Positions 1 through 11,890 of a DNA stretch of 64,000 nucleotides are shown here, one piece after another (positions within the stretch are counted from its first letter, which is position 1; every line of letters starts with the position of its first letter). The stretch covers positions 51,719,114-51,783,113 of the forward strand of contig NC_059079.1 of assembly GCF_020497125.1 (NCBI RefSeq), given 5' to 3'. The notes beneath the pieces were generated by a model. The model worked only from the letters and a program-made list of their open reading frames with translations. It was not told where the DNA came from and ran no database searches. Source of the DNA: Mauremys mutica (taxonomy: Eukaryota > Chordata > Testudines > Geoemydidae). A program made the position numbers and the translations under genes.

Positions 1-698
1 TGATATGATCCAGGAACCAGGAGCCAAATGGGTAGGTTAATTTCTTTCTGTGTTATGTGTCTTTCTATTATGTATTAGTTATATCTCGATAATTTTATAC
101 TATTTTCTGTACTAATGGAGGGTTAGGTGATAGGAGAATTAGATCCAGAAAAAGTAAACAAAAGCTCACAATTTCCTCCAAACTGAGCACAATGACTTTC
201 ACTCCTTTTTCTTTTCTGTTACAGTTATTGGTATAAATTTGTTGGCAGGGACTGAAGTAAGTACACTTCAGCCAACATTCTCCCTGTAGGCACTAAACAG
301 TTTACCTGAGTGATGTACTCTGCTTCTGCCAGCTTGAGGCCCGAGGTTTCAAATCTTTTTTCTTGATTTTGGTCTTTTGCATAGAAGCATAATATGCTCG
401 CAGCTGCCCCAATAGGCTGGTTCCCCTTAAGCTGAGGACAGGAAATCACAGCTGTGTGTAGTGACACAAATCATAAACAATTAGGCAAGGGAATTACTTT
501 TTAAAGCAATCGTTCCCTGGGCTAGTCAATGATCAGAAGCTAACTAAGTGTCCTTCTACCCAAGGAAAGGCATCTTTCTTACAAACTGATTAATGGGGCT
601 GGATGGCTCAGGGATTTAGTAATGGGTTGCAAAGGTTTTCATCTCTACAGCACTAGTTCCTGTAGTAAAGTTGTGTCTGATACCTGTGTGGTGGACTA
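1..698. other. No gene seen; AT-rich non-coding DNA
   Basis: I see no coding frame, RNA gene or repeat I can name here. The stretch ends at the target duplication of the next element. Confidence 0.5.
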
Positions 699-706
699 CG
701 TGAAAT

Positions 707-1119
707 CAGAGCTGTAACAAGGAATTTTTGCACCCGAGGCAAGGGCCGGCTTCAGGCTCTTCGGCGTCAATTTGACGTGGGTCCCTGAGTCCCTGTCAGA
801 GGGAAGGACCTGCTGCCAAATTGCCACCACTGCTTCTTTCATTCTTCAGCAGCAATTCGGTGGTGGGTTCTTTTCTCTGAGAGGGACTCAGGGATCTGCC
901 GCTGAATTGCGGCCAAAGAATGAATGAAGCGGTGGCGGCAATTTGGCAGCAGGTCCTTCCCTCCAACAGGGACTCAGGGACCCGCTGCCGAATTGCCACT
1001 GAATAAGTGGTGGCGGTAGAGCTGCCGCCGAAGAGCCGCCGATTGCGGTAGAGCTGTGCCCCTCCGCTTTGTGCGCCCGAGGCATGTGCCTCACTCGCCT
1101 CGCCCTTGTTATGGCACTA
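707..1119. mobile_element. Non-autonomous hAT-type element, 413 bp
   Basis: The element starts CAGAGCTGTAACAAGG and ends CCTTGTTATGGCACTA, which is an inverted match at 12 of 16 positions. It is flanked by the 8-bp direct repeat CGTGAAAT (699-706 and 1120-1127), the target-duplication length of hAT transposons. The match extends 4 bp further outward (ACTA), which I read as chance or a damaged right end. The interior is GC-rich with a subterminal direct repeat GCRCCCGAGGCA at 730-741 and 1073-1084. No transposase is encoded; open frames inside are low-complexity artefacts. Confidence 0.6.
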
Positions 1120-1127
1120 CGTGAAAT

Positions 1128-1804
1128 GAGTTGGAGGGCGCAGTCCTATTCCTACTGGACAGGAATCCACAAAATAAAGGACCCCACTAGGATCTTAGCC
1201 CTCTTCTTCACAGTGCCAATGAAGAAGTCATGGGCATAATGAGCATGGAGACTAAACTATCCTCTCATCCCTAGAGGTGGTCCCTCTAATTGGGGGTTAA
1301 GGCAAATGGGTGGGGCGGTGTGGTGAAATCTTATGGCACTGTTGTCTGTGCAGCACCCTAACTGTAGATAACAAAGCATGTAACCTCTCCCATTGCAGGA
1401 GTCAGACTTTATATCACTAAAATCAACACATATCTGTAAACACATTTTTTTCTTTTCTAAACACTCCCTCACTTTACCTACACCTGGCTGATGGGGGTTC
1501 TCATGTGTTTCTAACAATACCAAATACTATTAGCTAAACAAAAAAGAAGAATTGAAAAAATTGCCTAAGGGATCAGGTATTTTAACTGTGTGTGTGTGTT
1601 GCCTATTCCATCAGATGTACTTAAATGTAATTTCATAGGCTTACATTCTAAAATAAGATTTTTAACAGTAGCACTTAAATACGTAAGGTAAAATTCTGGC
1701 CCCACTGATGTCAATGGCAAAACTCCCATTGACTTAAATGTGGCCAGATTTTTCCCCTGCCCTTTTCTAACCTATGTTGTGTAACTAAACCAGGAAAAAG
1801 AACA
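1128..1804. other. No gene seen; short imperfect palindrome at 1690-1755
   Basis: There is no gene. Around 1690-1755 AAATTCTGGCC is met by an inverted GGCCAGATTTT, flanking a 'gatgtcaatgg' core that is common in old amniote repeats. The rest is AT-rich and unassigned. Confidence 0.4.
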
Positions 1805-1854
1805 AGAAGTACTTGTGGTACCTTAGAGACTAACAAGTTTATTTGGGCATAAGC

Positions 1855-1882
1855 TTTCGTGGGCTAAAACCCACTTCATCAG
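1855..1882 (-). other. Hammerhead-like core in the Penelope 3' region
   Basis: On the minus strand CTGATGA is followed by one extra A, then a perfect 5-bp stem GTGGG/CCCAC with a 6-nt loop, then GAAA. This resembles the hammerhead core. Against it are the extra A before stem II, no clear helix I partner, and a U-to-C change where the cleavage dinucleotide would fall. I call it a likely decayed motif, not a working ribozyme. Confidence 0.35.
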
Positions 1883-2181
1883 ATGCATGCAGTGGAAAAT
1901 ACAGTAGGAATATATATATATATATATACCGAGAACATGAAAAAATGGGGGTTGCCATATCAACTCTAATGAGACTAATCAATTAAGGTGAGCTATTATC
2001 AGCAGGAGAAAAAAAAAATTTTGTAGTGATAATCAGGATGGCCCATTTCAAACGGTTGAGAAGAAGCTGTGAGTAACAGTAGGAGAAAAAATTGCATGGG
2101 GAAATAGTTTTTTAATTTGTGTAATGACCCTCCACTCCCAGTCTTTATGCAAGCCTAATTTAATGGTGTCCAGTTTGCAAA

Positions 2182-2523
2182 TTAATTCTGGTTCTGCAGT
2201 TTCTCGTCTGAAGTCTGTTTTTGAAGTTTTTTTTGTGGAAGAATTGCACCTTTTAGGTCTCTAATTGAGTGTCCAGGGAGGTTGAAGTGTTCTCCAACTG
2301 GCTTTTGAATGTTATAATTCTTGACATCTGATTTGTGTCCATTTATTCTTTTGCATAGAGACTGTCCAGTTTGGCCAATGTACATGGCAGAGGGGAATTG
2401 CTGGCACATGATGGCATATATCACATTGGTAGATGTGCAGGTGAACGAGCCCCTGATGATGTAGCTGATGTGATTAGGTCCTATAATGGTGTCCCTTGAA
2501 TAGACATGTGGGTTTTGTTGCAA
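2182..2523 (-). pseudogene. GIY-YIG endonuclease domain of a Penelope-like element (remnant)
   Basis: The open frame gives 113 residues. It contains VIYAIMC near residues 34-40, then YIGQTGQSLCKRINGH at about residues 48-63, and then KPVGEHFNLPGHS. That order (a V-I-Y tract, a C..C pair, YIGQT with a following R and H) matches the GIY-YIG nuclease of Penelope-like elements, which nicks target DNA for target-primed reverse transcription. The frame has an ATG only by chance; upstream sequence (2524-2637) appears to continue the same protein after a stop. It is a fragment, with no reverse transcriptase attached, and no sign of its own promoter. A domesticated GIY-YIG gene is possible but unlikely given the repeat sequence on both sides. 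Confidence 0.65.
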
Positions 2524-2637
2524 GGATAGGTTCCTGGGTTAGTGTTTTTGTTGTGTGGTGTGTGATTGCTGGTGAGTATTTGCTTCAGGTTGGGGGGCTG
2601 TTTGTAAGTGAGGACTGGCATGTCTCCCAAGATCTGA

Positions 2638-3814
2638 AAATAAACCCCAGTTTCTTAGCAGTACTTTTGAATTCCAGATCTTGTTTATTCTTAAAAATGA
2701 TGTATGTTTATTAAAAGCAGATTTCAGATACTTTTAAAAAAATGTGATCACTGCCTACAATGTGGTTACAGTCAGAAACAGGAATCTAAAATTGATCTTT
2801 TGTTACAACATTGTATCTACTCTCTGTGTATTTTTCACAGCATCTACTGTACAGTATCTATGTAGGTTACTGACCAATAAGTTGTACTGCCTTTGGCATT
2901 GCAGAACAGAAGAGCAAGTTTGGCTCAGTTCAGTTTTAAGCATCAGCAAAACCACCAGCTATGATTCCTACATTGTTTAATCTTGCTGGTGATGTAGGAA
3001 GCAGAAAAATACAGCTTGACTTTCAGATACTAGACTGAGGTTACATGGGCAGTCAGGATTTAAAAAAAAAAACCTTGTAAATGAAGCTAATTTGATGTGG
3101 AATTCGATGAGGGAAAATAAACATGGAAAGTGTTCTTAAGTCACTACTTCCCATGTGCACACACCTTTAAATATACTGTAGGACTCAAACTGTATTGTTA
3201 ATTAGATGAAAAAAGGACAATATACATATATTTGTAATAGCAAAACATTGCTTCTCATGTGTTTTCCTATTTTTAAAAAAAGAGTATTGCCTAAGACAGT
3301 TCTTTAGACAGTTATTCAACTCTTGAAAATTCAGCAGTTAAAATGTTAGCAGTTCTGAAAAAACATATGGCAATTATGGAGACGTTCTGTTTATGGATGC
3401 AAACATTTAATATATTATAAAAGCATGCCCATTATTATTTTCCTATATTGGCTGGAGATTCTTTGTATAAACCTTGTCCAATATTCTCTTTATTGTTATG
3501 AAAAAAGTATTAGTATTCCAGTCTAGAAAAATCCCAATTAAAATAAATATATAAATATATCCACTGAAAAAAAAACCCTCAAACCCTAAGTTAAGATAAT
3601 AGTACATTCAATCTTAACTCCACCTTATTGTATACAAATTAAGGTACATTAATTATATGATCAACATAAAGAGGATCCAACTACACAATAAAAGTTGTAA
3701 CCATATTTGATAGGTGTGTAGCATGGTTTGTTATTAGTAGTGTATATGTTGTAGTAATGCCTAGAGTCTACAGGAAAGAGAGGAAACTCATCAGTACTTG
3801 GAGCTTTAAAAATC
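2638..3814. other. No gene seen; AT-rich
   Basis: Two short plus-strand frames (2496-2714, 2744-2980) show no domain, no composition bias and no homology I recognise. The rest is A/T-rich with poly-A runs. Confidence 0.5.
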
Positions 3815-3960
3815 CCATAGTAAGAGACAGGTCTCTGTCCCAGAGAGCTTACAATCTATATAGAGAAGACAAAGGGAGGGAAAGGGAATCGAGGCAGAAA
3901 AGGAAAGTGATTAGTGACTAATGGCTAATTCCCACACCTTCCAACATCAGAAAGGAACAT
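3815..3960 (+). repeat. MIR-like old SINE relic
   Basis: The run 'cccagagagcttacaatctatatagagaagacaa', followed by a gagg-rich tract and an 'agtgactaatggc' segment, follows the order of the common amniote MIR-type repeat (cccaaagagcttacaatct ... gaggcacagag ... agtgacttgc). The copy is divergent. Confidence 0.4.
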
Positions 3961-5850
3961 GTGCAGAAATTGCAAACAAGACAAGCATTACAGAGCAAAC
4001 CTAAGCTCTATTTCACTTCTGTGAGGGAGGGAGTTTGTCATAAATTACTTGGTTTGGTCATTCCAGGTGCAACGGTGCCAGCCTGCCACCCAAGTGTCCC
4101 CTCATGGCCAGGGTGCCTCTGTTGGACCCTGCCCCTCTTTTCCCCTTGACTAGGGCTCCTTAAATAAAATCCACAGTCTCTTTCAGTCACAGCCCTTCTC
4201 AGGGCTTAAATTAAAGCTAAATGAAGTTAACGAAGTTCTCAAACATAAAAACAATTTTCCACTCAGGCTCAAGCTGGCCACTCTCCCTGCAGATTCACTT
4301 TACAATTCCTTCACTGCAGGAACTGCCCTCCCTACAGCTTCCTGCAGCCTTTTACCCTGGGATCAACTGATTTAACCTACGTCTGTAATCAGGGCTGATT
4401 TAGCTCCAGGCACTCCAGCTCACAGGAAAGCTACCCTGTTATATGTGGCATAAGACATGAAGCTGGGACTGAACCAAAGTGAGAAAGAAAAAGCATTCAC
4501 AGCACAAATCAGAAATATTACATTGTGCAATGAGAAATACAATATTGGCCAACAGAAACCCAATTAACACCAATATATTAAACATCAGGTTGGGTCTTCC
4601 TCTCATTTGCATCCAGTTTACAACAGTGCAAAATAGAGAGACGTATTGAGTCCATGATGCTTAAGGTATTAAGCCCCTCTAATCTGTTACTGGGCCATAC
4701 CTGTCTGTTGTATGTCATTGTATGATTGCTGGAAACATGCATGATCTGATACACTCTTCTTAAATCACATGTAAAAGATCATTCTATACTTCTGCAGCCT
4801 GACTCACTTTAGTTTCTTTTCTTCTCTTCCCCAAATCAGGATTCTTCCTTTCTCTGAGCCACTCTTATGTTTAAGTTAAGCTTCTGTTTTTAAACTACAC
4901 TCCTCCTTCCTGAAAGGGCAGGGTAATATCTGAGTGTCTCCTCACCTTACTAGGTCATTTTAAAATGCAGATCTCATCAGATTAATTTTGCACAAATTGT
5001 ACTTGGTTTATACTGGGCCATCTGACTGGCTTTAGCACAAATTTCTTATTGTTTTTCCATTTCTTTTAATACAGTATGAATTATCTCTAGTTTAGAGCAT
5101 CTAGCATTCACACTGAAGTTTGGTGTCTGATCCTTACAGCTTCCAGCACTCAATCAGCTTTTTCATGCTGCCATGCGGGTAGGCCAATCATTTATAACAA
5201 CTTTAATTTATAATCCTCTACTTTCCCTCATAAATTGCCAGGTCACCCTAAGCCCTGAAAAGGGCCTAAGGAGCAGAGAAGGATGAGTGAGGAATCAGTG
5301 CTTTCAGAATTGTTATAACCTGGTCACTACCAAGCAGAACGTTGCCTAAAAAGTAATATACTGTAAACTAGTGAAGCAATTCAGCACAAGAACATAGGGT
5401 AAATCAGTGAGATCCTCTTTTCCAGCAGGAATTTTATCTCTTGGTCACAGAAACAGATGATGAACCTCAAAATACAACACACAAATATTCCTCAACTCAT
5501 CGTTTCTTGCCCAGACCCATTGCCCTGGGTTCAGAAAACAAAGTTCTCTCAGTCAGTGTCTCACTTCCTGTTCCTGAATCAGTTGTTTTTATGGCTTCAT
5601 CCTGAACTACCAGTCTGAACTCTTCATTTGCCAAGGATCACAATGTTTCTGTACCCTGTCACACAGACTGAAGACATGTCACATTTCTGGGGCAAGTTGT
5701 AACTTTAAAAAAAAAAATCCCCCCCTCTCCCCCCCAAAAACCCCTTTGATTTCTAGACACACAAACCCTGAAGCTTTTTGGGAATCTGGGTTGTCTGCCT
5801 GCATTAGCCATTGTGTGAGCATTCACTATTGCTTCCTGTACTTGGGCTTG
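3961..5850. other. No gene seen
   Basis: 4030-4450 is more GC-rich and pyrimidine-rich than its surroundings and may be a decayed LTR or other repeat, but I cannot assign it. No coding frame of note. Confidence 0.4.
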
Positions 5851-6662
5851 TATTATTTAAGATATTTATACATGATCTGGAACAGGAGAGGTGAACTGTG
5901 AGGGGAAAAAAAATTCAAATGGCTGAAAATCATTGAGGGTTACTCTAGCCTACAAAGGACTGAGAAGTACCTCAGAAGAGCCCAACAAAGCTAGGCATTT
6001 TGCTGACATAATAGGCAAGGAAACTCATACAACTGCAAGGTAAGGCACATTGGAAGGAACAATTGAAACTACTCACAATACATTGGTGGTATCTAAATTA
6101 AATGTAACCACTTAAGAAAAGTCCTGGGTGTCATTGTAAACAGCTCAGTGAAAACCTTTGCTCAATGCTCTGTAATAATTTTTAAAAAAATAACAATAAT
6201 TTGTTAGGCTGAATACAGGAGAGGAGAGAATTTTCAAAACTATTCTCTATAAGGCCATTCTATACATTGATATATGAGCTCACCTTGAATTGAGTTCAGT
6301 TGTATACATTCTATCTCTAAAAGGATATATCAGAAAGAGAAAGAATAGGGAAACTGAAAGAATACTTCATCAGGATTACTGAGCCAAATTCTGCTTTGAT
6401 TTTGAACCACAGCAATCTCTTGAAATAACTGGTTCCCCAGTTATAATCCATAGCTGACTATGGACTATTTAATTTAGAGAAGAGATGGTATCTCTATCAC
6501 TGGCAAATTTTAAATCAAGATTGGATGTTTTTATAAAAGATATATTGTAGTTCAAATGGAAATTAAGTCACGGAAGTCCTATGGCTTGTGTTATACAGAA
6601 GGTCAGACTAGATGATCACAATGGTTTTATAATCTGAGTCCTTCTGGTTTTATAATTTGTGA
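5851..6662 (+). mobile_element. CR1 LINE fragment, old
   Basis: Translation in shifting frames recalls CR1 ORF2: the sequence near 5868 is like '...NDLE.GVN', and 6120-6170 reads like LGVIVNSSVKTFAQCS. The right end, with 'aaggtcagactagatgatcacaatggt' and an '-atttgtgaa' finish at 6662, is the usual CR1 3' untranslated end. Frames are broken by many stops and indels. Confidence 0.65.
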
Positions 6663-6950
6663 ATAGGAAGAGATACAAAACAATAGATGGCACAATATAC
6701 GGAAGCTAAACTTTATGCTCCTATGTCCCCTTACTCATAATAGAGAGACAGGAAGAGAAACAATATCATGAAAAGGTAGCAAATTTAACATTGATCAAAG
6801 AAAACACTCATCCACAAAATGCATAATTATCCTGTAAAACTCACTGCCAGGAGAGACTACTGAGGCCAAGACTTTAGCAGGACTCAGAAAAGACATGTAG
6901 ATTGATCATAAGAAGATCATCCACATTTTCACTAGTTAGGTTAACTATTT
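6663..6950 (+). mobile_element. Second CR1-like 3' fragment
   Basis: The words 'aactcactgccaggagagactactgaggccaagactttagcagg' at about 6838-6883 correspond to the CR1 ORF2 tail (LWNSL....VEAKT). Identity is low, and the borders are approximate. Confidence 0.45.
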
Positions 6951-7172
6951 ATAAGAGGTATCTGAACCTCAATAATTTGCAACATAAGCCTACCAGTAGA
7001 TGTATTGTGTTACGTATTCATTTCCCTTATGTTGTTATAAAATTGTCCATTACTGGGAAGGTGAAACCTTTCTTGGAAGCAGCTGTACTGTATACCTTTG
7101 AGACAAGTTTCCAGACTAGACCATTACTTTTTTATTCAATAAGATGATTCCTGTTTTCCTACAAATGAAGTA

Positions 7173-7488
7173 CAGTAGAACCTCAGAGTTACGAATGTCA
7201 GAGATGTGAATGCTAGACCAGTCATCCACACACCTAATTTGGAATCAGGCAGCAGCAAAGAAAAAAATAAATAAATAGGGTACAGTACTATGTTAAATGT
7301 AAACCACTAAAAATAAAGAGAAAGCAGAATTTTCCTTCTGCATAGTAAAGTTTCAAAGCTGTATTAAGTTAATGTTCGGTTGCAAACTTCTGAAAGAACA
7401 ACCATGATATTTTGTTACGAGTCACAAACATTTCAGAGATACGAACAACCTCCATTCCTAAGGTGTTTATAACTCTGAGGTTCTATTG
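7173..7488. mobile_element. Tigger-like (Tc1/mariner) miniature element, 316 bp
   Basis: The ends are CAGTAGAACCTCAGAGTTAC and its near-perfect inverse (AACTCTGAGGTTCTATTG). Each end is bordered by TA (7171-7172 and 7489-7490), the target site of Tc1/mariner transposons. CAGTAGAACCTC-type ends are typical of pogo/Tigger relatives. No transposase frame. Confidence 0.75.
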
Positions 7489-7944
7489 TAATACAACAGA
7501 TGTGTTATATTCAGGTGCTCTCTGGTTTGTAGGTGGCAACACGTGTGATACGCTATTACCATTATCAATTATTATTTAATAGTTGTATTATGAGAGAACC
7601 CTCAAGGTTCCAATGATGATCAAGACTCCCTTGTGCTCTAGCAACATAGAAGTTGGCACATCCCCTACCCTGAACCGCTTGTGGTCTAAAATGATGAATA
7701 TAAGGGGTGAGGGGTGGAGGGAGGGAAATAAGCAAATATACACAATTTTATATACATGCATTCATTTGATATTTCTTTTAGTTTAGTTGTAAAATATACA
7801 AATATTAACTTTCCACTGGTGCCTCTCATTCACTTTCCACAGCTGTCCCTCATTAAATAATGGCTGATTTCTGAGTCAAAGTTACAAGATTCCCTGAAGG
7901 TAGTGAGGCCAAGAAAACTGATATAGTGTAAGGAGTACCAGTGG
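7489..7944. other. No gene seen
   Basis: AT-rich sequence between two mobile elements; nothing recognised. Confidence 0.5.
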
Positions 7945-9115
7945 AGGGATTCAAAGAAACTGGTTAAAAGTTAGGAAACAACGGGTCAGTTTTCAGAATA
8001 GAAATAGGTAAATAGTGGTGTCCCCCAGAGGTCTGTACTGGGAGCAATACTGCTCCACATATTCATAAATGATCAGGAAAAGGGGGTAAACAGTGAGATG
8101 GCAAAATTTGCAAATGATATAAAACTACTCAAGATAGTTAAATGCAAAGCAGTCTGCAAAGAGTTACAAAGGGATCTCACAAAAGTGGGTGACTGGGCAA
8201 CAACATGGCAGATGAAATTCAATGTTGATAAATTCAAAGTAATACACATTGGAAAATATAATCCCAACTACACATACAAAATGATGGGGTCTAAAATAGC
8301 TGTTATTGATCAAGAAAGAGATCTTGGAGTCATTTTGGATAGTTCTCTGAAAACATCCACTTAATGTGCAGCAGCAGTCTGAAAAGCTAACAGAATGTTT
8401 GGGATCATTAGGAAAGGGATAGATAAGAAGACAGAAAATATCATGTTGCCTCTATATAAATCCATGGCATGTGCATATCTTGAATACTGCATGCAGATGT
8501 GGTCGCCCCATCTCTAAAAAGATATATTGGAATTGGAAAAGATTCAGAAAAGGGTACCAAAGATGATTAGGGAAGTGTAACAGCTACCATATTAGAAGAG
8601 ATTAATAAGACTGGGACTTTTCAGCTTGGAAAAGAGATGACTAAAAGGAGATATGATAGATGTCTATAAAATTATGACTGATGTGGAGAAAGTAAATAAG
8701 GAAGTGTTATTTACTCCTCATAACACAAGAACTAGGGGTCACCAAATGAAATGAATAGGCAACAGGTTTAAAACAAACAAAAGGAAGTATTTCTTCACAC
8801 AATGCACAGTCAACCTGTGGAACTCTTTGCCAGATGATGTTGTGAAAGCCAAGACTATAACAGGGTTCAAAAAAAGAACTAGATAAATTAATGGAGAATA
8901 GGTCCATCAATAGCTATTAGCCAGGATGGGCCGGAATAGTGTCTCTAGCCTTTGTTTGCCAGAAGTTAGGAATGGGTGACAGTGGGTGGATCACTGGTGA
9001 TTATCTGTTCTGTTCATTCCCTCTGAGGCACCTGCATTGGCCATTGTTGGAAGATAGGATAATGGGTTAGATGGACCTTTAGTCTGACCCAGTATGTCCA
9101 TTCTTATGTTCTTAA
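7945..9115 (+). mobile_element. CR1 LINE, 5'-truncated, degenerate
   Basis: Aligned by eye with the much better CR1 at 49050-50656, this copy follows it from '..ENWLK' through to the 3' end ('gacctttagtctgacccagtatgtcc', then 'cttatgttctta' at 9115). It contains several stops and indels; the longest open piece is 8098-8364. It ends with about one and a half copies of the octamer tail. Confidence 0.85.
8098..8364 (+). pseudogene. CR1 reverse transcriptase fragment
   Basis: The 88-residue frame begins MAKFANDIKLLKIV, which corresponds to the RT active-site segment [13 protein letters not shown] of the copy at 48997-50427. The first catalytic aspartate of the pair is changed to asparagine (FAND for FADD), so the enzyme would be dead even if it were complete. 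It goes on through the [13 protein letters not shown] and DLGVILDSSLK segments and ends at a stop where the better copy reads on. It is a relic with no function expected. Confidence 0.8.
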
Positions 9116-9878
9116 AGGATATGGGTGGGAAGGGAAACATTATACAGACCTCTGTTACAACAGGAGAAATCCTATTCATTCAGAGTTAATTTTTTTGCTG
9201 TAGATCAGTGTTCAGCAATGTAAGCAAAAGCTGAATGAAAGTTCAGCTCAATACATCATGGCTTTACATGCTCTGTCGCAGGTGCGTGTGTGTATGTATG
9301 TGTGTGGTGGCAATGCTTAGAGACTGATTAGGGGAAAAGTCTCTTAATGTTCACCTGTTTGAATGATTGTTACCTTAACATAGTCTGAAGCTCCTACTTT
9401 AGCAAGTGAAAATGAGTCAGTTATTAATAATGAAAGTTGATCGCTGAGGGAGATACTGAGTCTATGAATTTAATTTGTAACAGACAAAGGAGAGAGCAAA
9501 ATTTCAGTAGGGCAAAGATAAATTTGGATCTCTTCCTTCATATTTCAGCAATTGAGAAAGCACAGCTGGTTTATATGCTGCAGAGATTTCCAGCCTTTGG
9601 TGTAGATTATGTGATTTATAGGAATTCAAAGGAGCCACACTGGGAGGTCCAGGGATGGTGCCTCAGAAGACACATCTTTCCCAGATCCACTTGTTATGCA
9701 CTTTAAACCATTCATAATGATGTTTCAGTTTGCTGCATCTAGTGTGTCACTGCAGAAAGAAGATTGGCTATGAATCCTGCTCCCTCCCATCCAATTCACC
9801 CATTTCTCCCCAGTGAGAGTAAGGATTTTATGAACTTTCAGAAATGAATGATTTTTCAAATGAATTAATTAGTACCAA
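9116..9878. other. No gene seen; TG-rich microsatellite near 9280-9305
   Basis: A short (TG/TATG) run sits near 9280-9305. The 89-codon frame at 9437-9706 has no recognisable feature. Confidence 0.4.
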
Positions 9879-10024
9879 GAGCTGGTTGGGAATTTTTTGA
9901 TGAAACAGCTTTGGTCAGAAAATGCCAATTAATTGAAACCAAAACTTTTTGCATTGGAATGGAACCAAATTTCAAAAGCTTGAAAACTTTCACATAACTA
10001 AATTATTTTTTTTCTGGTCAGGCC
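9879..10024. repeat. Possible AT-rich inverted-end miniature element
   Basis: It starts AGAGCTGGTTGGGAATTTTTT and finishes with CTGGTCAGGCC. The left end matches that of the element at 10619-10850. The right end is poorly preserved and no target duplication is clear. Confidence 0.35.
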
Positions 10025-10618
10025 TATTAATTAGCCATTTTGAATGGCTGTATTTTTGTGCACTACTGTCAACCTCACTTCACTAGCTAGAGTACATACT
10101 TAGGTCAATATGTTCATGCATCTCTTCCTTATTTATTAATATGTAAGTCAGCTACCACTTAAGAAAATCCTGATTAATTTGCTTGAAGGTAATAGTATGA
10201 ATGAAATTAAAAAGAAAAGGAGGTTGTTGATGATTTTAACCATAAGAGAATAAGAATAAACATAAATTTTGGTGCGGTGAAGACAGTCCGATTTGAAGAG
10301 GTAAGTTCTGAAGGAACATGGACCAAAAAGTGTAAAGAGAGAGAAACTATTAGAAGAGAAATAAAGACAGACAGAGAGAAATAAAAAGGATCGCATTGTG
10401 GTGGGAAGATATGTGGAGAGAGGACACAAAGGGCTTCCTCCTACCACAATGTTCCTCTCAGAGAGGTCTTCCAGGGATGGTTGAGGTCAGCCTTTGTTTG
10501 CCTCATTCATTAGCTACCCCCCAAAAGGTGTACCATGAGGATGGTACAATGACTTCACAGAATCTCTGTAATCTTCATTGGAGATGGCCAGTAGCATGTG
10601 GGGATGGGGAAGCCCAAC

Positions 10619-10850
10619 AGAGCTGGTCAGAAAAAAATTCTGGAGAAAACTGGTTTTTTAGCAGAAAAAATGAAAAAAAAAGTCTGTAATGATTTGACCA
10701 AAACAACTTTGGTTTGAGGGATTTTGATTTTTTTTAATGAAAAGTCAAAAAATTTCCTCATAAAACACAATTTTCATAAAAAATGTTATTTAGTCAAAAG
10801 CCCAAACACAGTCAAAACACTTTTGATGGAAATTTTTCAACCAGCCCTTG
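10619..10850. mobile_element. AT-rich miniature element with inverted ends
   Basis: The left end AGAGCTGGTCAGAAAAAAATT is matched in inverse by AAATTTTTCAACCAGCCCTT at the right. The interior is rich in TTTTG/CAAAA. A clear target duplication is not visible, so the superfamily is uncertain. Confidence 0.5.
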
Positions 10851-11431
10851 AGTGCACACTGCACTCTGTCTCATAGTATTGGAGCTATTGTTGCATCATG
10901 CCCCAAGAGCCTTCTGGTTATATCAGCCGAATTCCTCTGTACTATGCCCTTCCCCCAGGACTGACTGTAAGCCACATCTAGCCTAAAATGTCTAGCATGC
11001 AGGAAGAAATAGATCAAATTCTGTTCCCAGTTACTGAACCCCAGTGTAAATCCAAAGCTAATGCAGTTACTCTGTATTTGCACTGATGTAACACACCAGA
11101 ATATGGCCATTCATAAAAGTGGAGTAGATTTTTAAAAATTCCTACTGTGGAGAAAAAGTCAAGTAAACAAAGTTATTAATAAAAAGAAAGTAGCTTCCTG
11201 AACTATTAATACTTCTATCTCTCTTAGTTTCTCTAAAGTCTTCCCATTCTGTCCTTGATGGGATCAAATCACTGATAAGGTGTTCATACATTTGCTTTGT
11301 TTGTAAAAGTAAAGGAAGACAGGTTGCCTTTAATTTAAAACCAGGACATTTTGTTTATGAAGGAAAATAAAGACATTCATTTTCCCTCTTGGTTTATCAC
11401 TAGAGTGTTGTTGAACTGTTTATTATGGTTA
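10851..11431. other. No gene seen
   Basis: Nothing recognised. The 79-codon minus frame at 10871-11110 has no domain signature. Confidence 0.5.
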
Positions 11432-11553
11432 GGGTGACCAGATGTCCCATTTTTAAAGGGACAATCCTGTTTTGGGGGACTTTTTCTATACAGGCGCCTA
11501 TTACCCCCCACACCCTGTCCTGTTTTTTTTTCACAGTTACTATCTGGTAACCC
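11432..11553. mobile_element. Mariner-like miniature element, 122 bp
   Basis: Its ends are GGGTGACCAGAT and ATCTGGTAACCC, inverted with one mismatch, and both borders carry TA (11430-11431 and 11554-11555). The interior with 'aggcgcctattacccccca' matches a short foldback element that I recognise as common in reptile genomes. Confidence 0.7.
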
Positions 11554-11555
11554 TA

Positions 11556-11882
11556 ATTATAGTGAACATATTATTCATTGAATGTCTGCATGAATAAGTT
11601 TTATCCTGTGGGTTGTGCATGAAGTTTGTTATGAGTACTACCTCAGCTATGTGATATCTGGAATTACGATTTCATCTGTGTGAGATGTAGTATTCTCATA
11701 GAAGCAGGAAATCTCAGGTTTCAGTAAAATACTTTTATTTAACTGTTATATTAACAACATAATGGATGAGCCCATATTCAATGTCTGACTCAGAAAACCT
11801 AAACTGTCTTCATGTTTTCCTCACATCTGTGCTTTCTGGTGATTGAATGTACATAAAATGGTAGTCTGCCAAGTGAGTGATC
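11556..11882. other. No gene seen
   Basis: Nothing recognised between two miniature elements. Confidence 0.5.
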
Positions 11883-11890
11883 CCCTAAGT

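Larger units (their letters stand above)
1805..2637 (-). mobile_element. Penelope-like element, 5'-truncated 3' end
   Basis: Read on the minus strand, this holds the end of a Penelope-like retroelement: a GIY-YIG endonuclease frame (2182-2523), then a 3' region ending in a block that recurs at 32650 and 59600. The block includes a hairpin, GTGGG/CCCAC, placed between CTGATGA and GAAA (1855-1882). Penelope-like elements are known to pair a reverse transcriptase with a GIY-YIG nuclease, and many carry hammerhead motifs near their ends. The reverse transcriptase is missing, so the copy is dead. A (TA)n run lies at 1909-1928. Confidence 0.7.
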
